A stretch of 64,000 bases of DNA from Prado023 sp963774745 (GCA_963774745.1 CAVZGE010000004.1:48632-112631), one strand, 5' to 3'. Positions 52,508 through 62,021 are shown, counted from the first letter of the stretch. A program made the numbers and translations. The notes: generated by a model from the letters alone, not told the origin.

Positions 52508-53551
52508 TCAGCCTGCGGCACCCGCGGCCAGGGCGTCGCCGATCTGGCTGGTCGAGCGCACGGATGTCCCCCGCGCGGCGAGGTCGGCGGCCACGGCGGC
52601 CTCGACCCGGTCGGCCGCCTCCTGGTGGCCGAGGTGCGCCAGCAGCATCGCCACGGACAGGACGGTCGCGGTCGGGTCGGCCGTGCCCTGCCCGGCGATG
52701 TCCGGGGCAGAGCCGTGGACCGGCTCGAACATGCTCGGGTTGGTGCGGCTCGGATCGATGTTGCCGCTGGCCGCCAGGCCGATCCCGCCGGCGATCGCCG
52801 CGCCGATGTCGGTGAGGATGTCGCCGAACAGGTTGTCGGTGACGACCACGTCGAAGCGCTCGGGCTGGGTCAGGAAGAACATGGCCGCAGCGTCCACGTG
52901 GCAGTAGTCGCACGTGATCCCGGGGAACTCCGCGGCGACCGCGTCGAACGTGCGCTGCCACAGGGAGCCGGCGTGCACCAGGACGTTCGTCTTGTGCACC
53001 AGCGTGACCTTGCCGCGCCTGGCACCGGCCCGTGAGAACGCGTCGCGGACGATCCGCTCCACGCCGAAGCGCGTGTTCAGGCTCTCCTCGGTGGCGACCT
53101 CGTGGGCGGTGCCACGGCGCAGCGTGCCGCCGGAGCCGACGTAGGGCCCCTCGGTGCCCTCCCGGCAGACGACCATGTCGATGTCGGCCGGGCCCTTGCC
53201 CGCCAGGGGCGTGGCCACGCCGGGGAAGAGCTTGACCGGCCGCAGGTTGACGTGGTGGTCGAGCTCGAAGCGCAGCGGCAGCAGCACGCCGCGCTCCAGG
53301 ACACCCGGGGGGACGCTCGGGTCGCCGATGGCGCCCAGCAGGATCGCGTCCTGCCCGCGCAGCTCGGCCAGGACCGACGCGGGCAGCGTCTCGCCAGTCG
53401 CGTTGTAGCGGCGCGCCCCGAGGTCGTAGTCGGTGGTCTCGATGGTCAGGCCGGCCGACGGCGCGACGGCGTCGAGCACCTTCAGGCCCTCGGCGACCAC
53501 CTCGGTGCCGATCCCGTCGCCGGCGATGACAGCAAGCTTCAACTGGGTCAC
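52508..53551 (-). CDS. leuB: 3-isopropylmalate dehydrogenase
   Basis: A 347-residue NAD-dependent decarboxylating dehydrogenase, leucine step 3. Recognised by AVIAGDGIGTEVVAEGLKVL, CREGTEGPYVGSGG, VVTDNLFGDILTDIGAAIAGG (Asp metal ligands) and NPSMFEPVHGSAPDIAGQGTA. This is the actinobacterial type. It starts at GTG 53551. ilvE and cimA follow on the same strand, so it probably heads a branched-chain operon. Confidence 0.95.
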   Translation of the reverse strand: MTQLKLAVIAGDGIGTEVVAEGLKVLDAVAPSAGLTIETTDYDLGARRYNATGETLPASVLAELRGQDAILLGAIGDPSVPPGVLERGVLLPLRFELDHHVNLRPVKLFPGVATPLAGKGPADIDMVVCREGTEGPYVGSGGTLRRGTAHEVATEESLNTRFGVERIVRDAFSRAGARRGKVTLVHKTNVLVHAGSLWQRTFDAVAAEFPGITCDYCHVDAAAMFFLTQPERFDVVVTDNLFGDILTDIGAAIAGGIGLAASGNIDPSRTNPSMFEPVHGSAPDIAGQGTADPTATVLSVAMLLAHLGHQEAADRVEAAVAADLAARGTSVRSTSQIGDALAAGAAG

Positions 53552-53634
53552 GGGGAGAACCCTAATGCGCGCGGTGGGTGGCCCGAACCGGCAGGCCCTG
53601 CTGCCACAACCCGACCGATCAGGCCGCCCGATCG

Positions 53635-54750
53635 CTACCAGAGCACGTCGTTGTCCTCAGCCACACCGGGCATCCGGTCAAGGACGTACGTCCGCCCCGC
53701 GACGTCGATCTCGCCGGTGAAGTGACCGACGGGCTGGATGAACAGGCTGCGCAGGAGCCTGACGTCGATGTACTCGTCGTGCGTGGCCACGGGGTCGAAG
53801 CGCAGCCGGACCGCCCCATCCGCGGTGCTGATCCGCCAGGGCCTCATCACGTCGCCACGGTCGAACTCGAACCGGGTACGCGCATCGAGCGCGGTCGGTC
53901 GGCCGTCGATCCACACGCCGTTCTCGCGCGACCGCTCGCCGACCCCGGAGAACCCGTCGACGATGTTGAAGCCCAGCACCGACCCATCGTCGAGTCGCCC
54001 GGTGCCATAGGCCCAGTGCCAGGAGGTGGTCCGGGGCAGGAGCCCCTTGGTGTAGTCGTAGCCACCGAACCCAGCTTCGAGGCTGTACGTCTGGCTGCCA
54101 CCCTCGCCATGGACCACGAGCTGACCGGAGACCAGCATGCCTGCGGTCTTCGCCGTGACGGAGACCGACAGCTCTCCGCCGTGCTCCACCTCGGAGACCG
54201 CCGTGATGCCCGTGCCCTCGTCGCGCAGGATCAGGTCGAGCTCCACCCAGGGGCGCGACCGGCCGGGCAGTGAGGCGACCGCACGACCCAACGACACTCG
54301 TACTCCAAGCTCGTCACCATCGCGTCGAACCGCGTACCGCGTTCCCGGCAGGCGGTAGGAGGCTCGCAGCCCGTCACCGGGTGCGTCGTTCACGCTGGCC
54401 AGGGCGAACTTGCGGCTGGAGTCCGCGATCACCTCGCCGGTGCGCAGGTTCGTCGCCATGAGGAACCCGGTGCCGGTCACGGCCCCGTTGACCATCAGGG
54501 CAGCCACCGAGACATCCGGGGTCGCAGCGAAGACGTACACCCATGACTTCTGCCGGATCCGGCGCTTCAGCAGCCCAACCGGATCGGCGCCCCCGAGCCG
54601 GTGGGGGTCGGCCAGCCCTGACAGGCCCGCGCTGGCCACGATCCCCTCGTACCCGCCGAACAGCGGCACGCCCTCGGCCGACACGGCGCTCGGCGGAGCC
54701 GGAGCCAGCGGCGCCACCGGATGCTGCTTCTGACCTCGTGACGTCGTCAT
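53635..54750 (-). CDS. DUF2804 family protein
   Basis: A 371-residue soluble protein of the DUF2804 family. Typical parts are VYVFAATPDVSVAALMVNGAVTG, SWHWAYGTGRLDDGSVLGFN and VRLLRSLFIQPVGHFTGEID. ATG 54750 starts MTTSRGQKQHPVAPLAPAP. It has no signal peptide. It overlaps nothing and lies 83 bp upstream of leuB. Its function is unknown. Confidence 0.78.
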   Translation of the reverse strand: MTTSRGQKQHPVAPLAPAPPSAVSAEGVPLFGGYEGIVASAGLSGLADPHRLGGADPVGLLKRRIRQKSWVYVFAATPDVSVAALMVNGAVTGTGFLMATNLRTGEVIADSSRKFALASVNDAPGDGLRASYRLPGTRYAVRRDGDELGVRVSLGRAVASLPGRSRPWVELDLILRDEGTGITAVSEVEHGGELSVSVTAKTAGMLVSGQLVVHGEGGSQTYSLEAGFGGYDYTKGLLPRTTSWHWAYGTGRLDDGSVLGFNIVDGFSGVGERSRENGVWIDGRPTALDARTRFEFDRGDVMRPWRISTADGAVRLRFDPVATHDEYIDVRLLRSLFIQPVGHFTGEIDVAGRTYVLDRMPGVAEDNDVLW

Positions 54751-54805
54751 GGCGCCCACGCTACGCGGGGCCGTGATCCGCGCGCCGCATCGGTATGGTC
54801 GGTCG

Positions 54806-55834
54806 ATGCTCCCCGAACTGCGCACCCAGCGCCTGGTGATCCGCCCGGTGCGCCCCGATGACGTCGACCCCCTCGTCGAGCGGCGCAACGATCCCGCCGT
54901 GGCCGCCCTGCAGGCCTGGCTGACCCCGTGGCCGCGCGAACGGGGTGAGCAGATCGTGGCCGACGTGATGGCCGCCGGCGGCCCGGTGGACGGCCAGTGG
55001 TTCATGGCCACCGTCGTCGAGGCCGCGACAGACGAGGTGGTGGGCGACCTCGTGCTGCACCCGACCAACGAGTCGCGCACCGCCGAGGTCGGGTACTCGC
55101 TGAGCACCCGGCACTGGGGCAAGGGCTACGCGGCCGAGGCCCTGGAGGCGTTCGTGGCGTGGATCGTCGAGGCGCTGCCCGTGACCCGCGTGGCCGGGAT
55201 GCTGCATCCGGACAACCGCGCCTCGGCCATGGTCCTGGAGCGGACGGGGTTCGTCTTCGAGGGTCACACCCGACTCTCGTTCTGGTTGGGCGAGGACAAC
55301 TCCGACGACTGGATCTACGGGATGACGCGCGCGGACTGGCAGGCGTGGCGAGACCGGACCCGCACGCCACCCGAGGTGGTGCGCCTGACCACGGTGACCC
55401 AGGACAACAAGGCTGCGGTCCTCGCGCTGAGCACGCATCGCAGCCAGCAGGCCTTCGTGGCCCCGATGCTGCAGTCGTTCGCCGACGCCCTGCTCCCGGG
55501 GCTCGTCGACGGGGCGCCCGTGGTGCCCTGGATGCGGGCGATCGAGGCGGACGGGGTGATCGTCGGTTTCCTGATGCTGGCCCGCACGACGCCGAACCAT
55601 CCCGATCCCTTCCTGTGGCGGCTGCTGATCGACCGGCTCCACCAGCGCCGCGGGATCGCCTCGCGTGCGGTCGGGCTGCTCGCCGACGAGTGCCGGATGA
55701 TGGGCGACACCACGCTGCTGGTCAGCTGGGTCGAGGGAAAGGGCTCCCCGCGGGACTTCTACCTGGCCCACGGGTTCGTGCCCACGGGCCGGATCGTCGA
55801 GGGCGAGACCGAGGCGCGCCTGCAGCTGGCGTGA
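54806..55834 (+). CDS. Tandem GNAT acetyltransferase fusion
   Basis: A 342-residue protein with two GNAT folds. The first (residues 1-180) is of the RimJ type: RTQRLVIRPVRPDDVD, GYSLSTRHWGKGYAAEALE (acetyl-CoA loop) and ASAMVLERTGFVFEGHTR. The second (200-342) has LWRLLIDRLHQRRGIASRAV and DFYLAHGFVPTGRI. ATG 54806 starts MLPELRTQRL; the track-length upstream extension overlaps the divergent DUF2804 start. The substrate is unknown. Confidence 0.85.
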   Translation: MLPELRTQRLVIRPVRPDDVDPLVERRNDPAVAALQAWLTPWPRERGEQIVADVMAAGGPVDGQWFMATVVEAATDEVVGDLVLHPTNESRTAEVGYSLSTRHWGKGYAAEALEAFVAWIVEALPVTRVAGMLHPDNRASAMVLERTGFVFEGHTRLSFWLGEDNSDDWIYGMTRADWQAWRDRTRTPPEVVRLTTVTQDNKAAVLALSTHRSQQAFVAPMLQSFADALLPGLVDGAPVVPWMRAIEADGVIVGFLMLARTTPNHPDPFLWRLLIDRLHQRRGIASRAVGLLADECRMMGDTTLLVSWVEGKGSPRDFYLAHGFVPTGRIVEGETEARLQLA

Positions 55835-55917
55835 GTCCGCACCGCACGCCAGCTCCTCGAACACGGCGCCGGAACGGTGCGTGCGCTCCCCCGCGACCAT
55901 GCGCTACCCTGATCCCG

Positions 55918-55962
55918 ATGTTCACCGTGCGACTGCTCCTTGGTAGCCGCGGCGGGGCCTGA
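55918..55962 (+). CDS. leuA leader peptide, MFTVRLLLGSRGGA
   Basis: A 14-codon ORF with three successive leucine codons (CTG CTC CTT) starting 135 bp before leuA. It matches leader peptides known upstream of leuA in other actinobacteria. No strong ribosome site is seen; a leaderless start is possible. Confidence 0.75.
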   Translation: MFTVRLLLGSRGGA

Positions 55963-55965
55963 TCC

Positions 55966-56025
55966 AACCGGCTCCCCTGTCGCGGGTGATCGCGTGCGCC
56001 GGTTCGAGACCCCACGGGTCGAACC
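55966..56025 (+). promoter_or_regulatory. leuA leader RNA with alternative hairpins
   Basis: AACCGGC (55966-55972) pairs with GCCGGTT (55998-56004). GGTTC plus GACCC (56001-56012) pairs with GGGTC-GAACC (56016-56025) with a two-base bulge. Both use 56001-56004, so the two stems exclude each other. No U-tract follows, so control may be at translation, or the terminator is weak. Confidence 0.55.
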
Positions 56026-56052
56026 CCCACCACATCCCAGGAGCCACAGATC

Positions 56053-57831
56053 ATGAGCACCACCCGTAGCACCCACCCCTTCGCCACCTATGCCGAGCGA
56101 ACCGCACAGAAGCCCTCGCCGATGGCCTTCCAGCGCTACGCACCCTTCACGCCGATCGCCCTGCCCGAGCGCACCTGGCCGAGCACGGTCATCACTGCGG
56201 CCCCGCGCTGGTGCGCGGTCGACCTGCGCGACGGCAACCAGGCCCTGATCGACCCGATGACCCCGGACCGCAAGAAGCGCATGTTCGAACTGCTGGTCCG
56301 GATGGGCTACAAGGAGATCGAGGTCGGCTTCCCCTCGGCCAGCCAGACGGACTTCGACTTCGTCCGGGAGCTGATCGAGGGCGACATGATCCCCGACGAC
56401 GTCGTCATCCAGGTGCTGACCCAGTCCCGTGAGCACCTGATCGAGCGGACCTACGAGGCGATCCGCGGGGCGAAGCAGGCCATCGTCCACCTGTACAACT
56501 CGACCTCCACCCTGCAGCGCAGGGTCGTGTTCGGCCTGGACCGCGACGGGATCAAGGACATCGCCGTGCACGGCGCGCAGCTGTGCATGAAGTACGCCGA
56601 GCAGATCACCCCCGACACCGACGTCTACTACGAGTACTCCCCGGAGTCCTACACGGGCACCGAGCTGGAGTTCGCGGTCGAGGTGTGCAACGCGGTCAAC
56701 GACGTGTGGCAGCCGACGCCCGAGCGCAAGGTCATCATCAACCTGCCGGCCACCGTCGAGATGGCCACCCCGAACGTCTACGCCGACTCGATCGAGTGGA
56801 TGCACCGCAACCTGCGCTACCGCGACTCGATCGTCCTGAGCCTGCACCCGCACAACGACCGCGGCACCGCCGTGGCCGCCGCCGAGCTGGGCTACATGGC
56901 CGGTGCGGACCGGATCGAGGGCTGCCTGTTCGGCAACGGCGAGCGGACCGGGAACGTCTGCCTGGTGACGCTGGGCATGAATCTGTTCAGCCAGGGCATC
57001 GACCCGCAGATCGACTTCCGCGACATCGACGAGATCCGCCGCACGGTCGAGTACTGCAACCAGCTGAAGGTGCCCGAGCGGCACCCCTACGGCGGCGACC
57101 TGGTGTTCACCGCGTTCTCCGGCTCGCACCAGGACGCGATCAACAAGGGCTTCAAGGCGATGGCCACCGACGCCGGCATGGCAGGTGTGCCCGTCGAGTC
57201 GTTCCGCTGGGAGGTTCCCTACCTGCCGATCGACCCGCACGACATCGGCCGCACGTACGAGGCCGTCATCCGGGTCAACAGCCAGTCGGGCAAGGGCGGC
57301 GTGGCCTACATCATGCGCACCGAGCACGGCCTCGAGCTGCCGCGGCGGCTGCAGATCGAGTTCTCCCAGGTGATCCAGCGGATGACCGACTCCGAGGGCG
57401 GCGAGGTGGCCCCGGCGCAGATGTACGAGATCTTCGCCGACGAGTACCTGCCCGTCGCGGAGATGCCGTGGGGCCGGCTGAAGCTGCGCCACGTCCTGGT
57501 CGAGTCCGACGTCGACGGCGAGACCATGGTCCGCACCGTCATCCGCGACAACGCCCACCATGCCCGGGAGTTCGAGGGCATCGGCCACGGCAACGGCCCG
57601 ATCGCGGCGTTCTGCGACGCGCTGGCCGCCCACCACATCGACGTCCGGGTCCTGGACTACTCCGAGCACGCGATGTCGTCCGGTGGCGATGCGAAGGCGG
57701 CGGCGTTCGTGGAGTGCGCGATCGGTGGCAGGGTGCTGTGGGGCGTGGGCATCGACTCGTCGATCGTCACCGCGTCGCTCAAGGCGATCATCTCGGCGGT
57801 CAACCGGGCGCAGCGCGACCAGGTCGGCTGA
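56053..57831 (+). CDS. leuA: 2-isopropylmalate synthase
   Basis: A 592-residue enzyme, first committed step of leucine synthesis, of the long actinobacterial type. The catalytic DLRDGNQAL starts at residue 57, and the metal-binding HPHNDRGTAVAAAELG is near 264. GCLFGNGERTGNVCLVTLGMN follows. The C-terminal third, with VESDVDGETMVRTVIRDN, is the leucine-sensing regulatory domain. AGGAG lies 11 bases before ATG 56053. Confidence 0.96.
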   Translation: MSTTRSTHPFATYAERTAQKPSPMAFQRYAPFTPIALPERTWPSTVITAAPRWCAVDLRDGNQALIDPMTPDRKKRMFELLVRMGYKEIEVGFPSASQTDFDFVRELIEGDMIPDDVVIQVLTQSREHLIERTYEAIRGAKQAIVHLYNSTSTLQRRVVFGLDRDGIKDIAVHGAQLCMKYAEQITPDTDVYYEYSPESYTGTELEFAVEVCNAVNDVWQPTPERKVIINLPATVEMATPNVYADSIEWMHRNLRYRDSIVLSLHPHNDRGTAVAAAELGYMAGADRIEGCLFGNGERTGNVCLVTLGMNLFSQGIDPQIDFRDIDEIRRTVEYCNQLKVPERHPYGGDLVFTAFSGSHQDAINKGFKAMATDAGMAGVPVESFRWEVPYLPIDPHDIGRTYEAVIRVNSQSGKGGVAYIMRTEHGLELPRRLQIEFSQVIQRMTDSEGGEVAPAQMYEIFADEYLPVAEMPWGRLKLRHVLVESDVDGETMVRTVIRDNAHHAREFEGIGHGNGPIAAFCDALAAHHIDVRVLDYSEHAMSSGGDAKAAAFVECAIGGRVLWGVGIDSSIVTASLKAIISAVNRAQRDQVG

Positions 57832-57897
57832 GCCCAGGGCAGGCGGGAGCATCGAGGGGCCGCGGCTGGGCGCACCCGGCCGCGGCGCCCTACGGGA

Positions 57898-58146
57898 TCA
57901 GCCCTCGACGATGTCCCCGAGCACCGGGTCGACCTCGATGCCCAGCGAGGTCAGGTACGCCTCGGCTGCGTCGAGCTGCGCCGGCTCGCCGGACATCTCC
58001 AGGACCATCCAGCCGAAGTGGTCCTCGATGGAGGCACGCCGGATGGAGGTGACCACGCCGTAGTCCACCCCCAGGTGGTAGACCACAGGCTCGCGCACCT
58101 GGGTCTGCGGGAACGTCAGCCGGACGGGGCGATGCACTGCAGCCAT
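57898..58146 (-). CDS. NIL-domain protein
   Basis: An 82-residue stand-alone NIL domain (VRLTFPQTQVREPVVYHLG...SIRRASIEDHFGWMVLEMSG), an ACT-like ferredoxin fold found at the C-terminus of methionine transporter ATPases. ATG 58146 starts MAAVHRPVRL; GTG 58155 is also possible. It lies 90 bp downstream of serA on the same strand. A role in amino-acid sensing or sulfur metabolism is suggested only by the fold. Confidence 0.75.
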   Translation of the reverse strand: MAAVHRPVRLTFPQTQVREPVVYHLGVDYGVVTSIRRASIEDHFGWMVLEMSGEPAQLDAAEAYLTSLGIEVDPVLGDIVEG

Positions 58147-58236
58147 GCGCGCCACTGTAGTGCGCCGCCGCCGACACCCGCCCGGCTGGCCGATCGGACC
58201 GCGGATGGGGTGGGCCGGAGGTCCGACTCAGCCGCC

Positions 58237-59832
58237 TCAGACCAGGTCGACGCTCTCCACCAGGTCGGCCTCGATCTCGCGGGCGATCCCGGCGAGCACC
58301 TCGGCGCCCGGCGAGGCATCGACGGTGAGCACCATGACCGCCTGGCCGCCGACGGCGTCGCGCGAGACCTGCATCCCGCCGATGTTGACCCCGGCGTGGC
58401 CCAGCGCCCCACCGACCGCACCGACGACACCGGGACGGTCCGCGTAGCGCATGACGACCAGGTGCTCGGACAGCGGGACCTCGAGGTCGAAGTCGTCGAT
58501 CTCCACCAGCTTGGCGACATTGCGCGGGCCGGACAGCGTCCCGCCGACGCGCAGCGAGGTGCCGTCGGTCAGGGCAAGGCGCACCCGCACCAGGTTGCGG
58601 TGGTCGCCGGCGTCGGCATCCGTGATCAGGGCCGCCTCGATCCCCCGGTCCCGGGCGATGATCGGGGCGTTGACGTAGGAGACCTGCTCCTCGGACAGCG
58701 GGGTGAAGACGCCCTTGAGGGCCGAGAGCTCGAGGATCTTCACGTCGTTCTCCGTGACCTCGCCGCGCACCTCGGTCTCGACGGCGGCGACCGGGGCGGT
58801 GGCCAGCGCGGTGGCGATCTGGCCCAGGGCCTCGGTCAGCGGCAGCATCGGGCGGACGTCGTCGGCGATGGCCCCACCCTTGACGTTGACCGCGTCGGGG
58901 ACGAGCTCGCCGGCCAGCGCCAGGCGCACGGACCTGGCCACGGCGATGCCGGCCTTCTCCTGGGCCTCGTCGGTGGAGGCGCCCAGGTGCGGGGTCACGA
59001 CGACCTGCTCGAGACTCATCAGCGGCGAGTCGGTGCACGGCTCCTTGGCCCACACGTCGATGCCCGCACCGGCCACCCGGCCGTCGACGATCGCCTCGTA
59101 GAGGGCCGCCTCGTCGACGATCCCGCCCCGTGCGGCGTTGATGACCCGCACCGTCGGCTTGACCTTGTGCAGGGCCTCGTCGCCGATCAGGCCGATCGTC
59201 TCCGGGGTCTTGGGCAGGTGCACGGTGATGAAGTCGCTGTCGGCCAGCAGCTCGTCGAGGGACACCATGCGGATGCCCATCTGGGCCGCGCGCGCGGGCT
59301 GGACGTAGGGGTCGTAGGCGATGAGCTTGACGCCGAACGCGCTCAGGCGCTGGGCCACGAGCAGGCCGATCCGGCCCAGGCCGACCACGCCGACCACCTT
59401 GTCGGCAAGCTCCACGCCCGTGTACTTGGAGCGCTTCCACGCGCCCCCCTTGAGGGCGTCGTTCGCCGGGGCGATGTGCCGGGCGCTGGCCAGGAGCAGG
59501 GCGATGGCCAGCTCGGCCGCCGACCCGATGTTCGACGTGGGGGCGTTGACGACCATCACGCCGGCCTGCGTGGCTGCGGGGACGTCGACGTTGTCGAGCC
59601 CGACGCCGGCGCGGGCAACGACCTTGAGGCGGCGAGCGGCCGCGATCGCCTCAGCGTCGACCTTCGTCGCCGAGCGGATCAGGATCGCGTCGACATCAGC
59701 GATGGCAGGCAGGAGCTGCGCGCGGTCGGCACCGTCGCAGTAGCGGATCTCGAAGTCGGGTCCGAGTGCCTCCACGGTGGCGGGGCTGAGTTCCTCGGCG
59801 ATCAGGACGATGGGCTTGCTCACGGTAGGCAC
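58237..59832 (-). CDS. serA: D-3-phosphoglycerate dehydrogenase
   Basis: A 531-residue serine-pathway dehydrogenase of the long type with an extra intervening (ASB) domain, as in mycobacteria. The NAD-binding VVGVVGLGRIGLLVAQRLSA is near residue 150, and INAARGGIVDEAAL and VVTPHLGASTDEAQEKAG carry active-site residues. The C-terminal ACT domain (VVMRYADRPGVVGAVGGALG, residues 460 on) senses serine. GTG 59832 or the GTG three codons later is the start. Confidence 0.95.
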   Translation of the reverse strand: MPTVSKPIVLIAEELSPATVEALGPDFEIRYCDGADRAQLLPAIADVDAILIRSATKVDAEAIAAARRLKVVARAGVGLDNVDVPAATQAGVMVVNAPTSNIGSAAELAIALLLASARHIAPANDALKGGAWKRSKYTGVELADKVVGVVGLGRIGLLVAQRLSAFGVKLIAYDPYVQPARAAQMGIRMVSLDELLADSDFITVHLPKTPETIGLIGDEALHKVKPTVRVINAARGGIVDEAALYEAIVDGRVAGAGIDVWAKEPCTDSPLMSLEQVVVTPHLGASTDEAQEKAGIAVARSVRLALAGELVPDAVNVKGGAIADDVRPMLPLTEALGQIATALATAPVAAVETEVRGEVTENDVKILELSALKGVFTPLSEEQVSYVNAPIIARDRGIEAALITDADAGDHRNLVRVRLALTDGTSLRVGGTLSGPRNVAKLVEIDDFDLEVPLSEHLVVMRYADRPGVVGAVGGALGHAGVNIGGMQVSRDAVGGQAVMVLTVDASPGAEVLAGIAREIEADLVESVDLV

Positions 59833-60022
59833 CCTCTTGACGGACCCACGGGGTCGTTCCCCACGGCTGGGGCAATTCTAACGATCGCATCCGCGGCGTC
59901 CCCGGCACCCCGAAGGTCCCGTCCCGTCCCGCGAACGGCCCTACCCGAGGCAGGCGGCCAGGTCCAGGGCACGCCGGGCACTGCGGATGCGGACCCGCGC
60001 CGGCCGGGCCATCCTGTGGCGC

Positions 60023-60223
60023 ATGGACGACACCGGCCACGACCGGCGCAAGAGCGCCACGGCCAACGCCGCCCTGCTCCTGGCGGCGGCCCTGATCCCC
60101 CTGCTGGGCGCGATCGACGCCACCAGCATCGACCACACGCAACTGCGTCCCTGGGGCTGCCGCACGTGCAGCATCCCCGCAGAGCCCGTGCCGGCCGCGG
60201 ACCAGGATCCCGACGTCCTGTGA
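60023..60223 (+). CDS. Possible small membrane protein, 66 aa
   Basis: A short ORF starting MDDTGHDRRKSATANAALLL, with one hydrophobic segment (ALLLAAALIPLLGAI) and a Cys pair in RPWGCRTCSIP. No good ribosome binding site is visible and the family is not recognised. It is the only candidate in the 471-bp stretch between serA and ilvC, which otherwise holds a duplicated ilvC tail (60231-60318). Confidence 0.3.
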   Translation: MDDTGHDRRKSATANAALLLAAALIPLLGAIDATSIDHTQLRPWGCRTCSIPAEPVPAADQDPDVL

Positions 60224-60230
60224 GCGACGC

Positions 60231-60318
60231 TCGCCTCCCTGCCGGTCGGGTCAGCGGGCCGCGGTACTCGTTGGCGACCCGCTTCGCCTCCCTGCCGGTC
60301 GGGTCAGCGGGCCGCGGT
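60231..60318. repeat. 35-bp direct repeat at the ilvC 3' end
   Basis: An exact 35-bp sequence occurs at 60231-60265 and 60284-60318, a 53-bp period. The right-hand copy contains the last codons and stop of ilvC (minus strand). The left copy is therefore a duplicated fragment of the ilvC tail in the downstream gap, and does not encode a protein. Confidence 0.8.
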
Positions 60319-61332
60319 GCCCTCCACGTAGTCGCTGTCCGAGGTCTTCACCCAGCTCATCAGCTGCCGCAGCTGGCGACCGGTCTCCTCGATCGGATGG
60401 GCCTCACCGGCAGCGCGCAGGGCGTGGAACTCCGGGGCACCGGCGTCCTGGTCGTCGATGAACCGCTGCGCGAAGGCTCCGGACTGGATGTCGGCCAGCA
60501 CCGCACGCATGTTCTCCTTGACGTGCGGATCGATGACCCGCGGACCGGAGACGTAGTCGCCGTACTCGGCGGTGTCCGAGATGCTCCAGCGCTGCTTGGC
60601 GATGCCGCCCTCGTACATGAGGTCGACGATCAGCTTCAGCTCGTGCAGGCACTCGAAGTAGGCGACCTCGGGCTGGTAGCCGGCCTCGGTCAGCACCTCG
60701 AACCCGGTCTGGACCAGCTTCGACGCACCGCCGCAGAGCACGGCCTGCTCGCCGAACAGGTCGGTCTCGGTCTCCTCGGTGAACGTCGTCCTGATCCCGC
60801 CGGCGCGCAGTGCACCGATCGCCTTGGCGTAGGACAGCGTCAGGTCCCAGGCCCCACCGGTGGCGTCCTGCTCGACGGCCACGATCGCGGGCACGCCGCG
60901 TCCGGCCACGTACTCACGGCGGACCAGGTGACCCGGGCCCTTCGGGGCGACCATGCAGACATCGACGTCGGCCGGCGGCTTCACGTAGCCGAACCGGATG
61001 TTGAACCCGTGCGCGAAGAACAGCGCGTCGCCGGGCTTCAGGTTCGGGGCGATCGCCTCGGCGTACAGGCCGCGCTGGGCGGGGTCGGGCACGAGGACCA
61101 TGATCAGGTCGGCCTCGGCGCACGCCGTGGCCGGGTCGACGACCCGCAGGCCCTCAGCCTCGGCCTTGGCCCGGCTCCTGGAGCCCTCCGCAAGTCCGAC
61201 GCGCACGTCCACCCCGGAGTCGCGCAGGCTCAACGCGTGGGCGTGGCCCTGGCTGCCGTATCCCAGCACCGCGACCTTACGGGCCTGGATGATCGAGAGG
61301 TCGGCATTGTCGTCGTAGAACAGCTCAGCCAC
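60304..61332 (-). CDS. ilvC: Ketol-acid reductoisomerase
   Basis: A 342-residue NADPH-dependent reductoisomerase, step 2 of Val/Ile synthesis. VAVLGYGSQGHAHALSLRDS starts at residue 20, and the acidic metal site is in TETDLFGEQAVLCGG with ECLHELKLIVDLMYEGGI. It starts at ATG 61332, separated from ilvN by 164 bp that contain a strong hairpin, so it may have its own promoter. Confidence 0.96.
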   Translation of the reverse strand: MAELFYDDNADLSIIQARKVAVLGYGSQGHAHALSLRDSGVDVRVGLAEGSRSRAKAEAEGLRVVDPATACAEADLIMVLVPDPAQRGLYAEAIAPNLKPGDALFFAHGFNIRFGYVKPPADVDVCMVAPKGPGHLVRREYVAGRGVPAIVAVEQDATGGAWDLTLSYAKAIGALRAGGIRTTFTEETETDLFGEQAVLCGGASKLVQTGFEVLTEAGYQPEVAYFECLHELKLIVDLMYEGGIAKQRWSISDTAEYGDYVSGPRVIDPHVKENMRAVLADIQSGAFAQRFIDDQDAGAPEFHALRAAGEAHPIEETGRQLRQLMSWVKTSDSDYVEGTAAR

Positions 61333-61446
61333 TGTGGGGCTCCTTGGGTGTTGCGGCGCGAATGCGGCGCCGGGGATCGTGGGGTGATTGTCTCAGGTCG
61401 GGGGGGTACGTTCCGGAGGTGCCCCGTATCGGGCACCCACCGGGTT

Positions 61447-61489
61447 GTGCTGACGATTCCGACCGTTTCAGGGTCGGAATCGTCAGCAC
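61447..61489 (-). terminator. Strong hairpin after ilvN
   Basis: An 18-bp perfect stem (GTGCTGACGATTCCGACC at 61447-61464, pairing with 61472-61489) with a seven-base loop stands eight bases past the ilvN stop. It can end ilvBN transcripts and separate ilvC. No U-tract follows. Confidence 0.75.
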
Positions 61490-61496
61490 GTGGTGG

Positions 61497-62021
61497 TCAG
61501 GCGGTCCGGTCGACCGGGCGCAGGGCGCGCTCGGTCATCGACTTGGAACCTCGGCCCAGGGCAACCGCGCCGGACTTGACCAGCTCGCGGACACCGAACG
61601 GCTCGAGCACCCGCAGCAGGGCGTCGAGCTTGTCGCGACTGCCGGTGACCTCGATCGTGACCGCATCCGGGGCGACGTCGACGACCCCGGCCCGGAACAG
61701 GGCGACCGTCTCCAGCACGTGGCTGCGGGTCGTGGCGTCCGCGCGCACCTTGACCAGCATGAACTCGCGCTGCACGGAGGTCGCCGGCTCCAGCTCGACG
61801 ATCTTGAGCACGTTGACCAACTTGTTGAGCTGCTTGGTCACCTGCTCCAGCGGCAGCCCCTCGACCTCGACGACCAGGGTGATCCGCGAGACCTCCGGGG
61901 TCTCGGTCGGGCCGACGGCCAGCGACTCGATGTTGAAGCCGCGCCGGGAGAACAGCCCGGCGATCCGGGCCAGCACGCCCGGCTGGTCCTGGACCAGCAC
62001 GCTCAGTGTGTGACGGCTCAT
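61497..62021 (-). CDS. ilvN: Acetolactate synthase small (regulatory) subunit IlvN
   Basis: A 174-residue regulatory subunit. The N-terminal ACT domain is SRHTLSVLVQDQPGVLARIAG followed by NIESLAVGPTE, the valine-binding module. The second half (REFMLVKVRADATTRSHVLE) completes the family pattern. ATG 62021 is three bases after the ilvB stop. Confidence 0.96.
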   Translation of the reverse strand: MSRHTLSVLVQDQPGVLARIAGLFSRRGFNIESLAVGPTETPEVSRITLVVEVEGLPLEQVTKQLNKLVNVLKIVELEPATSVQREFMLVKVRADATTRSHVLETVALFRAGVVDVAPDAVTIEVTGSRDKLDALLRVLEPFGVRELVKSGAVALGRGSKSMTERALRPVDRTA

